DNA from: Hydrocarboniphaga sp. | GTDB taxonomy: Bacteria; Pseudomonadota; Gammaproteobacteria; Nevskiales; Nevskiaceae | Direction: 5' to 3' | NCBI RefSeq assembly: GCF_028291725.1 | Contig: NZ_JAQGNT010000084.1 | Span: forward strand, 1-64,000 | DNA length: 64,000 nucleotides | Shown here: positions 19,903 to 29,105 of the stretch, piece by piece | Layout: each line of letters starts with the position of its first letter | How positions within the stretch are numbered: the stretch's first letter is position 1 | Notes under the pieces: generated by a model | Database searches by the model: none | What the model was told of the DNA's origin: nothing | The model's input: only the letters and a program-made list of their open reading frames with translations | Position numbers and translations under genes: made by a program

Positions 19903-20482
19903 ATGATCGGACGACTCAGCGGCAAACTCATCGCCAAGCAACCGCCGCTGTTGCTGCTCGACGTCGGCGGCGTCGGCTACGAGCTCGAGGCGCCGATGTC
20001 GACCTTCTACAAGCTGCCGCCACTGGGCGAGCAGGTCACGCTGCAAACCCATCTGACGATCCGCGAAGACGCGCACCTGCTGTTCGGCTTTGCGTCGAAT
20101 GTCGAAAAAAGCCTGTTTCGCGAACTGATCAAGGTTTCCGGCGTGGGCCCGAAGCTCGCCCTGGCGCTGCTGTCCGGCACCAGCGTCGATGATTTCTGGA
20201 CTACGGTCCGCGCCAGCGATGTGATGCGCCTGACCAAGATTCCCGGCGTCGGCAAGAAGACCGCCGAGCGCCTGATCGTCGAGATGCGCGACAAGGCCGG
20301 AGCCGGCGGCGACGTCGTCACGCTGCCCGGCGCGATACCGTCCGGCCCGGCATCGCCGCTGCAGGAAGCGCGCACCGCGCTGGCGGCGCTGGGCTACAAG
20401 CCGGTCGAGATCCAGCGTTTCACCGAGGCTGTGCACAAGGACGGCATGAGCACCGAGCAGATCATCCAGGAGGCGCTGCGCC

Positions 20483-20496
<14 letters not shown>
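19903..20496 (+). CDS. ruvA: Holliday junction branch migration protein RuvA
   Basis: Tetrameric junction-binding protein that loads RuvB helicase. The 197-residue protein starts [12 protein letters not shown], has an OB-fold domain (1-63), tandem helix-hairpin-helix motifs ([15 protein letters not shown] and [16 protein letters not shown]) and a C-terminal UBA-like domain III ([15 protein letters not shown]) that contacts RuvB. The frame is open upstream through the repeat, but the ATG at 19903 is the family start. Its end overlaps the ruvB GTG by 14 bases. Confidence 0.97.
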
Positions 20497-21540
<1,044 letters not shown>

Positions 21541-21544
<4 letters not shown>

Positions 21545-21963
21545 CTTCGCCGACCTCCGCAGCAACCTCTGGCCCGACTCATATCCATCCGCTGCGGGTC
21601 TACTGGGAGGACACCGACGCCTCGGGCGTGGTCTATCACGCCAACTACCTGCGCTGGTTCGAGCGCGCCCGCACCGAATGGCTGCGCGCGCTGGGCTACA
21701 GCCAGGACAAGCTGATGAGCGAAGTCGGCATCGCCTTCACGGTCGCCAGTATCGACATCCTGTATCGGCGGCCGGCGCGGCTCGACGACCAGGTCGAGGT
21801 GTTCACCTCGATCGCCGAGTTGAAGAATGTCAGCCTGATTTTCAGCCAGGTGCTGCGGCGTACCGAAGCGCCCGACGAGGTTCTGGCCAAGGCCAGCGTG
21901 CGCGTTGCCTGTGTGGACGCGAAGACTTTCATGCCCAAGCGGATTCCGGCACTGGGTTGGTGA
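21541..21963 (+). CDS. ybgC: Tol-Pal-associated acyl-CoA thioesterase
   Basis: Hotdog-fold acyl-CoA thioesterase at the head of the tol-pal genes, interacting in E. coli with phospholipid synthesis. The 140-residue protein has the catalytic 4-hydroxybenzoyl-CoA thioesterase-type motif [17 protein letters not shown] with its aspartate at about residue 25, and [17 protein letters not shown] overlap with ruvB couples the repair and envelope genes. A hairpin follows the stop, and tolQ starts 189 bp later behind its own -10 element. Confidence 0.95.
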
Positions 21964-21990
21964 CCCTGGCAGCCAGTCGGGCTGCCAGGG
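21964..21990 (+). terminator. Perfect hairpin directly after ybgC
   Basis: An 11-bp perfect stem (CCCTGGCAGCC / GGCTGCCAGGG) with a 5-base loop begins on the base after the ybgC stop. No T-tract follows, so it may attenuate or stabilise the mRNA rather than terminate fully. Confidence 0.5.
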
Positions 21991-22045
21991 TGCCGCAAGG
22001 CAGCATTCACCGTCGATTCATTCCCAGACGACACAGTGTTCACCC

Positions 22046-22051
22046 TATAAT
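22046..22051 (+). promoter_or_regulatory. Consensus -10 element upstream of tolQ
   Basis: A perfect TATAAT about 100 bp before the tolQ ATG. No good -35 lies 16-18 bp upstream (TTCCCA is at 19 bp), so it could be activator-dependent. It fits a tol operon promoter separate from yebC-ruv-ybgC. Confidence 0.45.
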
Positions 22052-22152
22052 TCGGGTGCTTTGCGGCCGGCGATGCGCTGGCCGCTGCAAGTGCTTCCCG
22101 TGTTTCTACAATTCCAATCAATCAGATTCAATCAAGCAGAGGTTCTCAGGGA

Positions 22153-22833
22153 ATGAACGGCAACCTGTCGCTGGCGCAACTGATCACGCAAGCGAGCGTC
22201 CCGGTCCAATTCATCATGGCCTTGTTGATCCTGGCGTCCGTCAGCTCCTGGGCGGTGATCTTCGCCAAGCGCAGCCTGCTGTCGCGCACCCGCAAGCAGG
22301 CCGAAGGTTTCGAGAACCGTTTCTGGTCCGGCGGCACGCTGGTCGATCTCTATGAGAGCACCCGCCGCGGCAAGGAAGACGAGGGCCTGATCCCGATCTT
22401 CACCGCCGGTTTCGAGGAATATTCGCGCCAGCAGCAGGGCGGACGCATGGACCCGGAAGACGTGATCGCCGCAGTTCAGCGCCAGATGCGCGTCGCCCAG
22501 GTGCGTGAAATCGAGAAGCTCGAAGGCGGCCTGTCGATGCTCGCCACGGTCGGTTCGGTGAGCCCCTACGTCGGTCTGCTCGGCACGGTCTGGGGCATCA
22601 TGAGCGCGTTCATCGCGATCGGCAGCGCCAAGAACGCCTCGCTGGCGATGGTCGCTCCCGGCATCGCCGAAGCGCTGATCGCCACCGCGATCGGCCTGTT
22701 CGCGGCGATCCCGGCGGTCGTCGCCTACAACTTCTTCACCAATTCGGTCGAGAGCCTCGAGAACCGCTACGCCACGTTCACCGACGAGATGATCGGCATC
22801 ATCGAGCGCGCGCTGCGCACTGCCAAGGCTTGA
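22153..22833 (+). CDS. tolQ: Tol-Pal system proton-channel subunit TolQ
   Basis: Inner-membrane MotA/ExbB-family protein that, with TolR, uses proton-motive force to energise TolA. The 226-residue protein has three predicted membrane helices (about 15-37, 130-160 and 170-195), with the conserved GLLGTVWGIMSAFIAIG and APGIAEALIATAIGLFAAIPAVVAYN segments. It is separated from tolR by about 470 bp containing a large palindromic element, whereas these genes are normally adjacent. Confidence 0.97.
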   Translation: MNGNLSLAQLITQASVPVQFIMALLILASVSSWAVIFAKRSLLSRTRKQAEGFENRFWSGGTLVDLYESTRRGKEDEGLIPIFTAGFEEYSRQQQGGRMDPEDVIAAVQRQMRVAQVREIEKLEGGLSMLATVGSVSPYVGLLGTVWGIMSAFIAIGSAKNASLAMVAPGIAEALIATAIGLFAAIPAVVAYNFFTNSVESLENRYATFTDEMIGIIERALRTAKA

Positions 22834-22848
22834 TGAAGCGGCTATCGG

Positions 22849-23304
22849 ATGCCTAGAAAAATGAGCGAGCTGGACGATACTAAGCCCAACGCCAGTAAAG
22901 CCTCACGCAGAGCCTTCGCCGCCGTCTGCCTGCAAGGCGCGGCTGCGCCGGCAGGGTCATTCCCTGTCAAGCAGACGCAACGCAGCAGGCGGGCGGCGGC
23001 GAAGGCTCCCTCCGGGCGAGGCCTGTCGGCCCTTCTGGCGGCGTTGCCGTCGCTCGCCATAGGCTCGCTATGCCAGCGCGCCGGCGCCTTGCCACAAGCG
23101 CCGACAGGCCTCGCTGCGCGAGGCTTTACTGGCGTTGGGCTTAGTATGCGCGGCGCTAGCCGGCTCCTGCGGGATGGCCGCTTCATCAAAACGGAGCATG
23201 GCTTTTTGCTTGTTGCTCCGGCCACTATCGGGTGCGTTAACAGGAGCGGTGTAAGCATGCGAGCTGAGGTTCCCCGTTTTGATTGTCAGTGGCCGGAGCA
23301 GTAA
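22849..23304 (+). CDS. Doubtful ORF running through the palindromic element between tolQ and tolR
   Basis: An open frame of 151 codons from the ATG at 22849 to the TAA at 23304. The translation is Ala/Arg/Gly-rich with no membrane or domain features. Two thirds of it is palindromic sequence, which alone can keep frames open on both strands; a minus-strand frame of 138 codons covers the same DNA. No good ribosome-binding site precedes it. I think it is a by-product of the repeat, although a translated ORF would keep ribosomes moving from tolQ to tolR. Only the last 15 codons have their own ribosome-binding site (separate entry). Confidence 0.2.
   Translation: MPRKMSELDDTKPNASKASRRAFAAVCLQGAAAPAGSFPVKQTQRSRRAAAKAPSGRGLSALLAALPSLAIGSLCQRAGALPQAPTGLAARGFTGVGLSMRGASRLLRDGRFIKTEHGFLLVAPATIGCVNRSGVSMRAEVPRFDCQWPEQ
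22877..23147. repeat. Cloverleaf-like palindromic element inserted between tolQ and tolR
   Basis: The outer arms 22877-22910 and 23114-23147 are 34 bp with one mismatch. Directly inside them lie two further stems: 22911-22932 with 22986-23007 (20 of 22 paired) and 23016-23030 with 23100-23114 (15 of 15). The second encloses a small hairpin (CATAG/CTATG near 23058-23072). Folded, this gives a stem opening into at least two branches, a four-way-junction or cloverleaf layout. No transposase is encoded. It resembles a non-autonomous mobile repeat or a structured RNA element; I know no name for it. Confidence 0.8.
23215..23299. repeat. Inverted repeat flanking the duplicated tolR start region
   Basis: GCTCCGGCCACT (23215-23226) and AGTGGCCGGAGC (23288-23299) form a perfect 12-bp inverted repeat. 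The right arm contains the GGAG ribosome-binding site of tolR, so pairing would hide it. Between the arms lies a second copy of the ribosome-binding/start motif. Confidence 0.6.
23257..23304 (+). CDS. 15-codon ORF immediately before tolR, possible leader peptide
   Basis: ATG at 23257 is preceded by GGAGC and GTGTAAGC; the tolR start has GGAGC and AGTAAGC. The two start regions look like duplicates 50 bp apart. The reading frame encodes MRAEVPRFDCQWPEQ and stops with TAA 2 bases before the tolR ATG, covering tolR's ribosome-binding site. Ribosomes translating it would open the hairpin of the flanking inverted repeat and could reinitiate at tolR. This role is inferred; too short for homology judgement. 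Confidence 0.35.
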   Translation: MRAEVPRFDCQWPEQ

Positions 23305-23306
23305 GC

Positions 23307-23762
<456 letters not shown>

Positions 23763-23768
23763 GCGCGC

Positions 23769-24761
23769 ATGCCTGCGAATTCTCGCCACTTCGGGCTTGC
23801 GATTGCGGTCCACGTCATCCTGTTGCTGTTCCTGCTGGTTGGCGTGCATTGCTCGCCGACCATGGTGCCGCCGACGCCGATGACCGTCGTGATGGTCAAT
23901 CCCGCATCGACCAAGGCGAACACTCAGACGCCGACCCCGGTCGTTATCGACGAGCAGAAGCGCGACGATCACGACGATCAGGTCAAAGCCGAGCAGGCGC
24001 AGAAGCGGCAGGAAGAACAGAAAAAAGTCGAGCAGAAGAAGCAGGACGACGCCAAGCAGGCCGAGCAGCAGAAAACCGAGCAAAAAAAGCAGCAGGACGA
24101 CCTGAAGAAGCAGCAGGAAGACCAGCAGAAAAAAGCCGACGATGCCAAGAAACTGGCCGAGACCGAGCAGAAGAAGCAGGCTGATCTGGCGCTGAAAAAA
24201 GCTCAGGAAGAAGAGCAGAAAAAGCAGGCTGACGCCGCCGCAAAAGCCAAGGCTGAGGCCGAAAAGGCCAAGGCCGACGCTGACGCCAAGAAGGCGGCCG
24301 CCGAGGCGGAAGCCAAGGCTCAGGCCGAGGCCGAGGCCAAGCGCAAGCAGGAAGAAGCGCGCAAGGCCGCCGAAGAGAAGAAGCGCCAGGAAGAAGCCGC
24401 ACGCCGGGCACAGGAAGATCTGGCGCGTCAGGCAATGGCGGAAGAAGCCGCCCGCATGGAGGCCGAGCGTATAGCTGGCATTCAGGCGAGTTGGGGTCAG
24501 ATCCTCGCGGCGTATATCGCGCAGTACTGGGAGCGCTCGCTGAATCTGCCCGCTGGCCTGAAGTGCCGTGTCGCAATTACCCTGCTGCCGAGTGGCTCGG
24601 TCCAGGATGTCCGGATCGTGCAGGGCTCGGGTGTTCCGGCCTTCGACGATTCGGTGATTCGCGCGGTCCAAAAGGCGAGTCCGCTGCCGCTGCCGCAGGA
24701 TCCGAAAGCGTTTCAGCGCAACATCACCGCCGTGTTCACTCCCGAAATGCTCAAGCAGTAA
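23769..24761 (+). CDS. tolA: Cell envelope integrity protein TolA
   Basis: Links the inner-membrane TolQR motor to Pal and TolB at the outer membrane. The 330-residue protein has one N-terminal membrane helix (about 8-27), a long Lys/Glu/Gln/Ala-rich helical region (about 60-235, repeats of EQKK, KAEAEKAKAD), and a C-terminal domain with LKCRVAITLLPSGSVQDVRIVQGSGVPAFDDSVIRAVQ, matching the TolA/TonB-like fold. The poly-K/A/E region keeps several false frames open. Starts 6 bases after tolR. Confidence 0.95.
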   Translation: MPANSRHFGLAIAVHVILLLFLLVGVHCSPTMVPPTPMTVVMVNPASTKANTQTPTPVVIDEQKRDDHDDQVKAEQAQKRQEEQKKVEQKKQDDAKQAEQQKTEQKKQQDDLKKQQEDQQKKADDAKKLAETEQKKQADLALKKAQEEEQKKQADAAAKAKAEAEKAKADADAKKAAAEAEAKAQAEAEAKRKQEEARKAAEEKKRQEEAARRAQEDLARQAMAEEAARMEAERIAGIQASWGQILAAYIAQYWERSLNLPAGLKCRVAITLLPSGSVQDVRIVQGSGVPAFDDSVIRAVQKASPLPLPQDPKAFQRNITAVFTPEMLKQ

Positions 24762-24776
24762 ACCCTTGGTGTGTCT

Positions 24777-26084
24777 ATGAGAAATGCCTCGATGAAAGGA
24801 ATCTATCGCTTCATCCTCGTGCTGTCGGTGTTCTGTGCGAGCCCGGCTTTTGCAGACCTGGATATCACCGTGACCGGTGGTGTCGCCGGCGCGCAGCCGA
24901 TCGCGATCGTGCCGTTTTCGAGCAACGACGGCCTGCAGACCGATGTTGCCAGTGTGATCGACGCTGATTTGTCACGCAGCGGCATGTTCCGGACCTTGCC
25001 GCGCGGCGACATGCTGGAGAAGCCGGACGATCCCAGCCGCGTCGATTTCCGCAACTGGCGTTCGGTCAACATGAACAACGTCGTGGTCGGCAAGCTCAAC
25101 CATGCTCCGGGCAGCGACCGGGTTTCCTCACGCTTCTTCCTTCTCGATGTGATCACTGGCCAGCAGTTGATCGCGTATGACATGCCGCCAGTGGCGCCGG
25201 ATCAGCTGCGCTACGTGGCGCATCAGATCGCCGATCTGATCTTCGAGCGCCTGACCGGCATCCCCGGCGTATTCAACACAAAGATCGCCTACGTGACCTC
25301 GGCCGGTCTGGGCCCGACGCGCAGCTATCAGTTGATCATCGCCGACGCCGACGGCTACAACCCGCGCACCATCGCCAGCTCGCGTGAAACGCTGATGTCG
25401 CCGTCGTGGTCGCCAGATCGCAAGAAGCTCGCTTATGTCGGTTACGAACGCGGCCGCTCCGGCATCTACATCCACGACATCGCCAGCGGCCAGGTCAAGA
25501 AGATCCTCGCCGAGAAGGGCATCAACGGCTCGCCCGCGTGGTCGCCGGATGGCACCAAGCTCGCCATTACTCTGTCGTTCGAGACCAACCCCGACATCTA
25601 TATTCTGGATTTGCAGAGCGGCCAGCGTAAGCGTCTGACCGATCATTACGGCATCGATACCGAGGCTTCGTTCTCGCCGGATGGACAATCGATCGTGTTT
25701 ACGTCGGATCGTGGCGGACAGCCCCAGATTTACAAGATGTCGGTCGCGGGCGGCGAACCCCAGCGCATCACTTTCCAGGGCCGGCAGAATCTGGACGCCA
25801 GTTTTTCTCCGGACGGAAAGTCCCTGACTCTGGTGAATCTGGACGAAGGGCGCTATCGTATCGCGCTCCTTGATTTGGCTAATGGCAATCTTCGCATTCT
25901 CAGTGAGGGCGGACTGGACGAAAGTCCCAGCTTCGCTCCCAACGGCGCGGTGATCATCTACGCGACCCAGGTTCGCGGTGGTGGCGCCGAGCTTGCAACC
26001 GTTACCACGGACGGTCGTGTACGGCAGAGGCTGCATCAGCCAGGCGAGGTTAGAGAACCATCATGGTCTCCGTTGGCAAAATAA
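24777..26084 (+). CDS. tolB: Tol-Pal system beta-propeller protein TolB
   Basis: Periplasmic protein that binds Pal and modulates the Tol machine. About 435 residues: signal peptide ending SPAFAD, an N-terminal domain (ITVTGGVAGAQPIAIVPF) and a six-bladed propeller with repeated WSPDGxKLA-type blades (SPSWSPDRKKLAYV, SPAWSPDGTKLAIT, EASFSPDGQSIVFTSDRGG, DASFSPDGKSLTL). Start choice is uncertain: GTG at 24771, ATG at 24777 and ATG at 24792 all fit; the last gives the most typical signal peptide. None has a strong ribosome-binding site. Confidence 0.95.
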   Translation: MRNASMKGIYRFILVLSVFCASPAFADLDITVTGGVAGAQPIAIVPFSSNDGLQTDVASVIDADLSRSGMFRTLPRGDMLEKPDDPSRVDFRNWRSVNMNNVVVGKLNHAPGSDRVSSRFFLLDVITGQQLIAYDMPPVAPDQLRYVAHQIADLIFERLTGIPGVFNTKIAYVTSAGLGPTRSYQLIIADADGYNPRTIASSRETLMSPSWSPDRKKLAYVGYERGRSGIYIHDIASGQVKKILAEKGINGSPAWSPDGTKLAITLSFETNPDIYILDLQSGQRKRLTDHYGIDTEASFSPDGQSIVFTSDRGGQPQIYKMSVAGGEPQRITFQGRQNLDASFSPDGKSLTLVNLDEGRYRIALLDLANGNLRILSEGGLDESPSFAPNGAVIIYATQVRGGGAELATVTTDGRVRQRLHQPGEVREPSWSPLAK

Positions 26085-26141
26085 GTCTCATAGTTTCAGC
26101 ATTCCCATAAAAATCGGGTCGTTTCTTCAGGAGTTGGAAAA

Positions 26142-26657
26142 ATGTTCAAGCAAATTCTCGTTTCTTCGGTTGTCGTCGCGAGCCTCGCGCTCACCGCCTG
26201 CGCCAGCAGCGGCAAAAAGAATGCACCGCCGCCTCCGCCGCCGGTCAATAACAGCGGCATGGCCGGCTACGGTGCGTCCGACAGCAGTGTCAGCGGTACC
26301 GGTCTCGGCGGCGGTCTGGCTGATCTGGCCAACAAGAAGACGGTGTACTTCGAGTACGACAGCAGCGATCTGAGCGCCGAAGGCCAGGGTGTTGCCGCCG
26401 CCTGGGCCAAGTACCTGGCCGCCAACCCGAGCGTTCGCGTTCGCCTGGAAGGCAATGCCGACGAGCGCGGCACCCGCGAATACAACGTCGGCCTCGGCGA
26501 GCATCGCGCCAATGCCGTGCAGGCTGCGCTGGCCTCGGGTGGTGTTTCTGCCAGCCAGATCAGCGTCGTCAGCTATGGCGAAGAGCGTCCGGTCGCTGCC
26601 GGGCACGACGAAGCCGCTTATGCGCTGAATCGTCGCGTCGACATCGTTCAGCAGTAA
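26142..26657 (+). CDS. pal: Peptidoglycan-associated lipoprotein Pal
   Basis: Outer-membrane lipoprotein that binds peptidoglycan and closes the Tol-Pal bridge. The 171-residue precursor has a lipobox LTAC with Cys20, a proline-rich linker (PPPPPPV), and an OmpA-like domain with the diaminopimelate-binding pattern VRLEGNADERGTREYNVGLGEHRAN and NRRVDIV. CAGGAG lies upstream of the ATG. Sits between tolB and cpoB as usual. Confidence 0.97.
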   Translation: MFKQILVSSVVVASLALTACASSGKKNAPPPPPPVNNSGMAGYGASDSSVSGTGLGGGLADLANKKTVYFEYDSSDLSAEGQGVAAAWAKYLAANPSVRVRLEGNADERGTREYNVGLGEHRANAVQAALASGGVSASQISVVSYGEERPVAAGHDEAAYALNRRVDIVQQ

Positions 26658-26702
26658 GCTTCGCGCGTTCAGCTGATCCGTATCCTGAAGGAGTAGGTCT
26701 CA

Positions 26703-27518
26703 ATGATGGGTCACCGTCTTTCCGCGTTGATGGGCGTGTCTCTGCTTGCTCTCAGTGGCTGCGCGGATTTCGGTGGGCCGATCAACGGTTCCGGGCAGCC
26801 GGTGCTCTCGCCACAAGAGCGCCGGCTGCAGGATCTGGAGAACAAGACGGCGCAGATGTCGCGCCGGCTCGATGCGATCAACTCGAGCGGACAGGATCAG
26901 GATCTGATCCGCCTGCGCGACGAGGTTCGCGATCTGCGCGGCATGGTGGAAAAACTGCGCTACGACAGCGATCAGCGGGATCGCGCCGCCAAGGATCAGT
27001 ACCAGGATCTGAACGGCCGTCTGCAGCGTTTTGAAGGTAGCGCTCCGCCGGTGGTGTCCGGCGCGCCAGCTACCTATCCGGGTGCAACTCCGGGCACGAT
27101 TTCGTCGGGCCCGACGCCGCAGCGTCCGACCGTCGCTTCGCCGGAGGAGGAGTCCGCGTATCTTGCGACTTTCGATCTGCTGAAGAACGGCAAGTACGAC
27201 GATGCGATCCGCGGTTTCAAATCGATGCTCGAGCAGTGGCCGCAGGGCCGCTACGCGGACAACGCCTGGTACTGGATGGGCGAAGCCAACTACGTCAAGC
27301 GCGACTACAGCGCGGCGCTGAGCAGTTTCCAATCGCTGGTGGATCGTTTCCCCACCAGCCCCAAGCTGGCCGACGGCCTGTACAAGGTCGGTCTGTGCCA
27401 GATCGAACTCAGGCGCACCAGCGAGGCCAAGGCCACGCTGCAACGCGTGACCCGCGAGTTCCCGACATCCAATGCTTCCAATCTGTCACGGCAGAAATTG
27501 GAACAGCTAGGCGGTTGA
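26703..27518 (+). CDS. cpoB: Cell division coordinator CpoB (YbgF)
   Basis: Coordinates peptidoglycan synthesis and Tol-driven outer membrane constriction at division. The 271-residue protein has an N-terminal coiled-coil (about 35-105) that trimerises and a C-terminal TPR domain (about 145-270; YLATFDLLKNGKYDDAIRGF, WYWMGEANYVKRDYSAALSSF). The N-terminus MGVSLLALSGC looks like a lipoprotein signal with Cys20, whereas E. coli CpoB is a soluble periplasmic protein. AAGGAG lies 9 bases before the first ATG. The stop overlaps the queE start. Confidence 0.93.
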   Translation: MMGHRLSALMGVSLLALSGCADFGGPINGSGQPVLSPQERRLQDLENKTAQMSRRLDAINSSGQDQDLIRLRDEVRDLRGMVEKLRYDSDQRDRAAKDQYQDLNGRLQRFEGSAPPVVSGAPATYPGATPGTISSGPTPQRPTVASPEEESAYLATFDLLKNGKYDDAIRGFKSMLEQWPQGRYADNAWYWMGEANYVKRDYSAALSSFQSLVDRFPTSPKLADGLYKVGLCQIELRRTSEAKATLQRVTREFPTSNASNLSRQKLEQLGG

Positions 27519-28207
27519 TGCATGAGTTGGGCATGACTTCGGCCGTCGCGGCGCCGGTGGCGCGACAGACACGGCTGAAGATCACCGAGATTTTCCTGTC
27601 GCTGCAGGGCGAGTCCTCCAGCATCGGCTGGCCCACGGTGTTCGTGCGGCTCACCGGTTGCCCCTTGCGCTGCCAATACTGCGATACCGAATACGCGTTC
27701 TACGGCGGCGCCTGGCGTGCTATCGACGATGTGCTGGCCGAAGTATCCAGGCTCGGCGCCCGGCATGTTTGCGTGACCGGCGGCGAACCGCTGGCCCAGA
27801 AGAACTGCTTCCAATTGCTGACCCGACTCTGCGATCTCGGGCATTCGGTGTCGCTGGAAACCAGCGGCGCGCTCGACGTGAGCGCGGTCGATCCGCGGGT
27901 GACGCGAGTCATCGACGTCAAGACGCCGGGCTCGGGCGAGCAGGCGCGCAACCACTGGCCGAATCTCGATGCGCTGCGTGCGCATGACGAAATCAAGTTC
28001 GTGCTGTGCTCACGCGAGGATTACGACTGGGCGCGCGCGATCGTGCAGCAGCGGGATCTGAGCAGCCGATGCATGGTGCTGTTCTCGCCCAGCCATCACC
28101 AGCTCAGCCCGCGCGAACTTGCTGACTGGATCGTCGCGGATCGTCTGCCGGTCCGCTTCCAGATGCAGTTGCACAAGCAGTTGTGGGGAGAGGAGGCAGG
28201 GCGATGA
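27518..28207 (+). CDS. queE: 7-carboxy-7-deazaguanine synthase QueE
   Basis: Radical-SAM enzyme converting 6-carboxytetrahydropterin to 7-carboxy-7-deazaguanine in queuosine biosynthesis. About 229 residues with the Fe-S motif CxxxCxxC in [14 protein letters not shown] and the early signature [20 protein letters not shown], then [10 protein letters not shown]. The ATG at 27518 overlaps the cpoB stop (TGATG); an ATG at 27533 is an alternative start, and the long upstream extension of this frame lies inside cpoB and is rejected. queC follows with an ATGA overlap. Confidence 0.95.
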   Translation: MHELGMTSAVAAPVARQTRLKITEIFLSLQGESSSIGWPTVFVRLTGCPLRCQYCDTEYAFYGGAWRAIDDVLAEVSRLGARHVCVTGGEPLAQKNCFQLLTRLCDLGHSVSLETSGALDVSAVDPRVTRVIDVKTPGSGEQARNHWPNLDALRAHDEIKFVLCSREDYDWARAIVQQRDLSSRCMVLFSPSHHQLSPRELADWIVADRLPVRFQMQLHKQLWGEEAGR

Positions 28208-28881
28208 GCGATCAACCTCGCGGTGTGATTCTGCTGTCGGGCGGCCTGGATTCGGCCACGGTGCTGGCGATCGCGCGCGATCAGGGCTACGAGACCTACG
28301 CCATCTCGGTGGCCTACGGACAGCGCCACTCCGCCGAGATAAAAGCCTCGGCAGACGTGGCGCTGAGCCTGGGCGCGAAACGCCATCAGGTGATGCATGT
28401 GAACCTCAACGACGTCGGCGGATCGGCGCTGACCGATCGCTCGATCGCGGTTCCGGAGTCGCCCGGCGATGGCATTCCCGTCACCTATGTGCCGGCGCGC
28501 AACACGCTGTTCCTGTCGCTGGCGCTGGGCTGGGCCGAGATTCTTGGATCCACCGATATCTTCATCGGCGTCAACGCGGTCGACTACTCCGGCTACCCGG
28601 ACTGCCGTCCCGAGTTCATCGCGGCATTCGAGCGGCTGGCCAATGTGGCGACCAAGGCCGGCGTCGAAGGCAAGCGCTTCAAGGTGCACACGCCCTTGAT
28701 CGATCTGAGCAAGGCCGACATCGTGCGCTGGGGCACGAGGCTGGGCGTGAACTACGCCGAGACCGTGTCCTGCTATCAGGCCGATGATCGCGGCTACGCC
28801 TGCGGCCGTTGCGACTCCTGCCGCCTGCGCCGTGCCGGTTTCGACAGCGCCGGCGTCCCGGACCCGACGCGCTATTACTGA
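28204..28881 (+). CDS. queC: 7-cyano-7-deazaguanine synthase QueC
   Basis: ATP-dependent amidation/dehydration of carboxydeazaguanine to preQ0, the step after QueE. The 225-residue protein has the PP-loop [13 protein letters not shown] near residues 12-24, [21 protein letters not shown], and the C-terminal zinc site [17 protein letters not shown] with four cysteines. GGAGGCAGGGCG precedes the ATG, which overlaps the queE stop. Other queuosine genes (queD, queF, tgt) are not in the window. Confidence 0.97.
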   Translation: MSDQPRGVILLSGGLDSATVLAIARDQGYETYAISVAYGQRHSAEIKASADVALSLGAKRHQVMHVNLNDVGGSALTDRSIAVPESPGDGIPVTYVPARNTLFLSLALGWAEILGSTDIFIGVNAVDYSGYPDCRPEFIAAFERLANVATKAGVEGKRFKVHTPLIDLSKADIVRWGTRLGVNYAETVSCYQADDRGYACGRCDSCRLRRAGFDSAGVPDPTRYY

Positions 28882-28936
28882 TCATTGCCGCGATGCGGCA
28901 CCGGTGAAGTTTCCAGTGCTGCGTCGCGGCCCGCTA

Positions 28937-28965
28937 TTCAACGATGCGGCCTCATCCAGTATGAT
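28937..28965 (+). promoter_or_regulatory. Promoter for tRNA-Lys
   Basis: TTCAAC and TATGAT separated by 17 bp, followed by a GC-rich discriminator (GCGCGG) typical of stringently controlled stable-RNA promoters. Transcription would start about 35 bp before the tRNA. Confidence 0.55.
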
Positions 28966-29005
28966 GCGCGGCTCGCCGGACCGGCATCGCCGTTTTTGGT
29001 TCTGG

Positions 29006-29081
29006 GGGTCGTTAGCTCAGTCGGTAGAGCAGTTGACTTTTAATCAATTGGTCGATGGTTCGAATCCATCACGACCCACCA
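29006..29081 (+). tRNA. tRNA-Lys(UUU)
   Basis: 76 bases with acceptor stem GGGTCGT / ACGACCC, D-arm GCTCAGTCGGTAGAGC, anticodon loop CTTTTAA (anticodon TTT), T-arm GATGGTTCGAATCCATC and encoded CCA. All stems pair. It is the only tRNA gene I see in the window. No repeat of its 3' end is visible downstream, so there is no sign of an integrated element. Confidence 0.98.
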
Positions 29082-29105
29082 ATAAGTAGTCCGGCGGCTG
29101 GATCG

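Noticed and set aside
22842-23258. 138-codon minus-strand frame in the tolQ-tolR spacer
   Set aside because: Mirror of the plus-strand frame in palindromic DNA; openness on both strands follows from the repeat structure.
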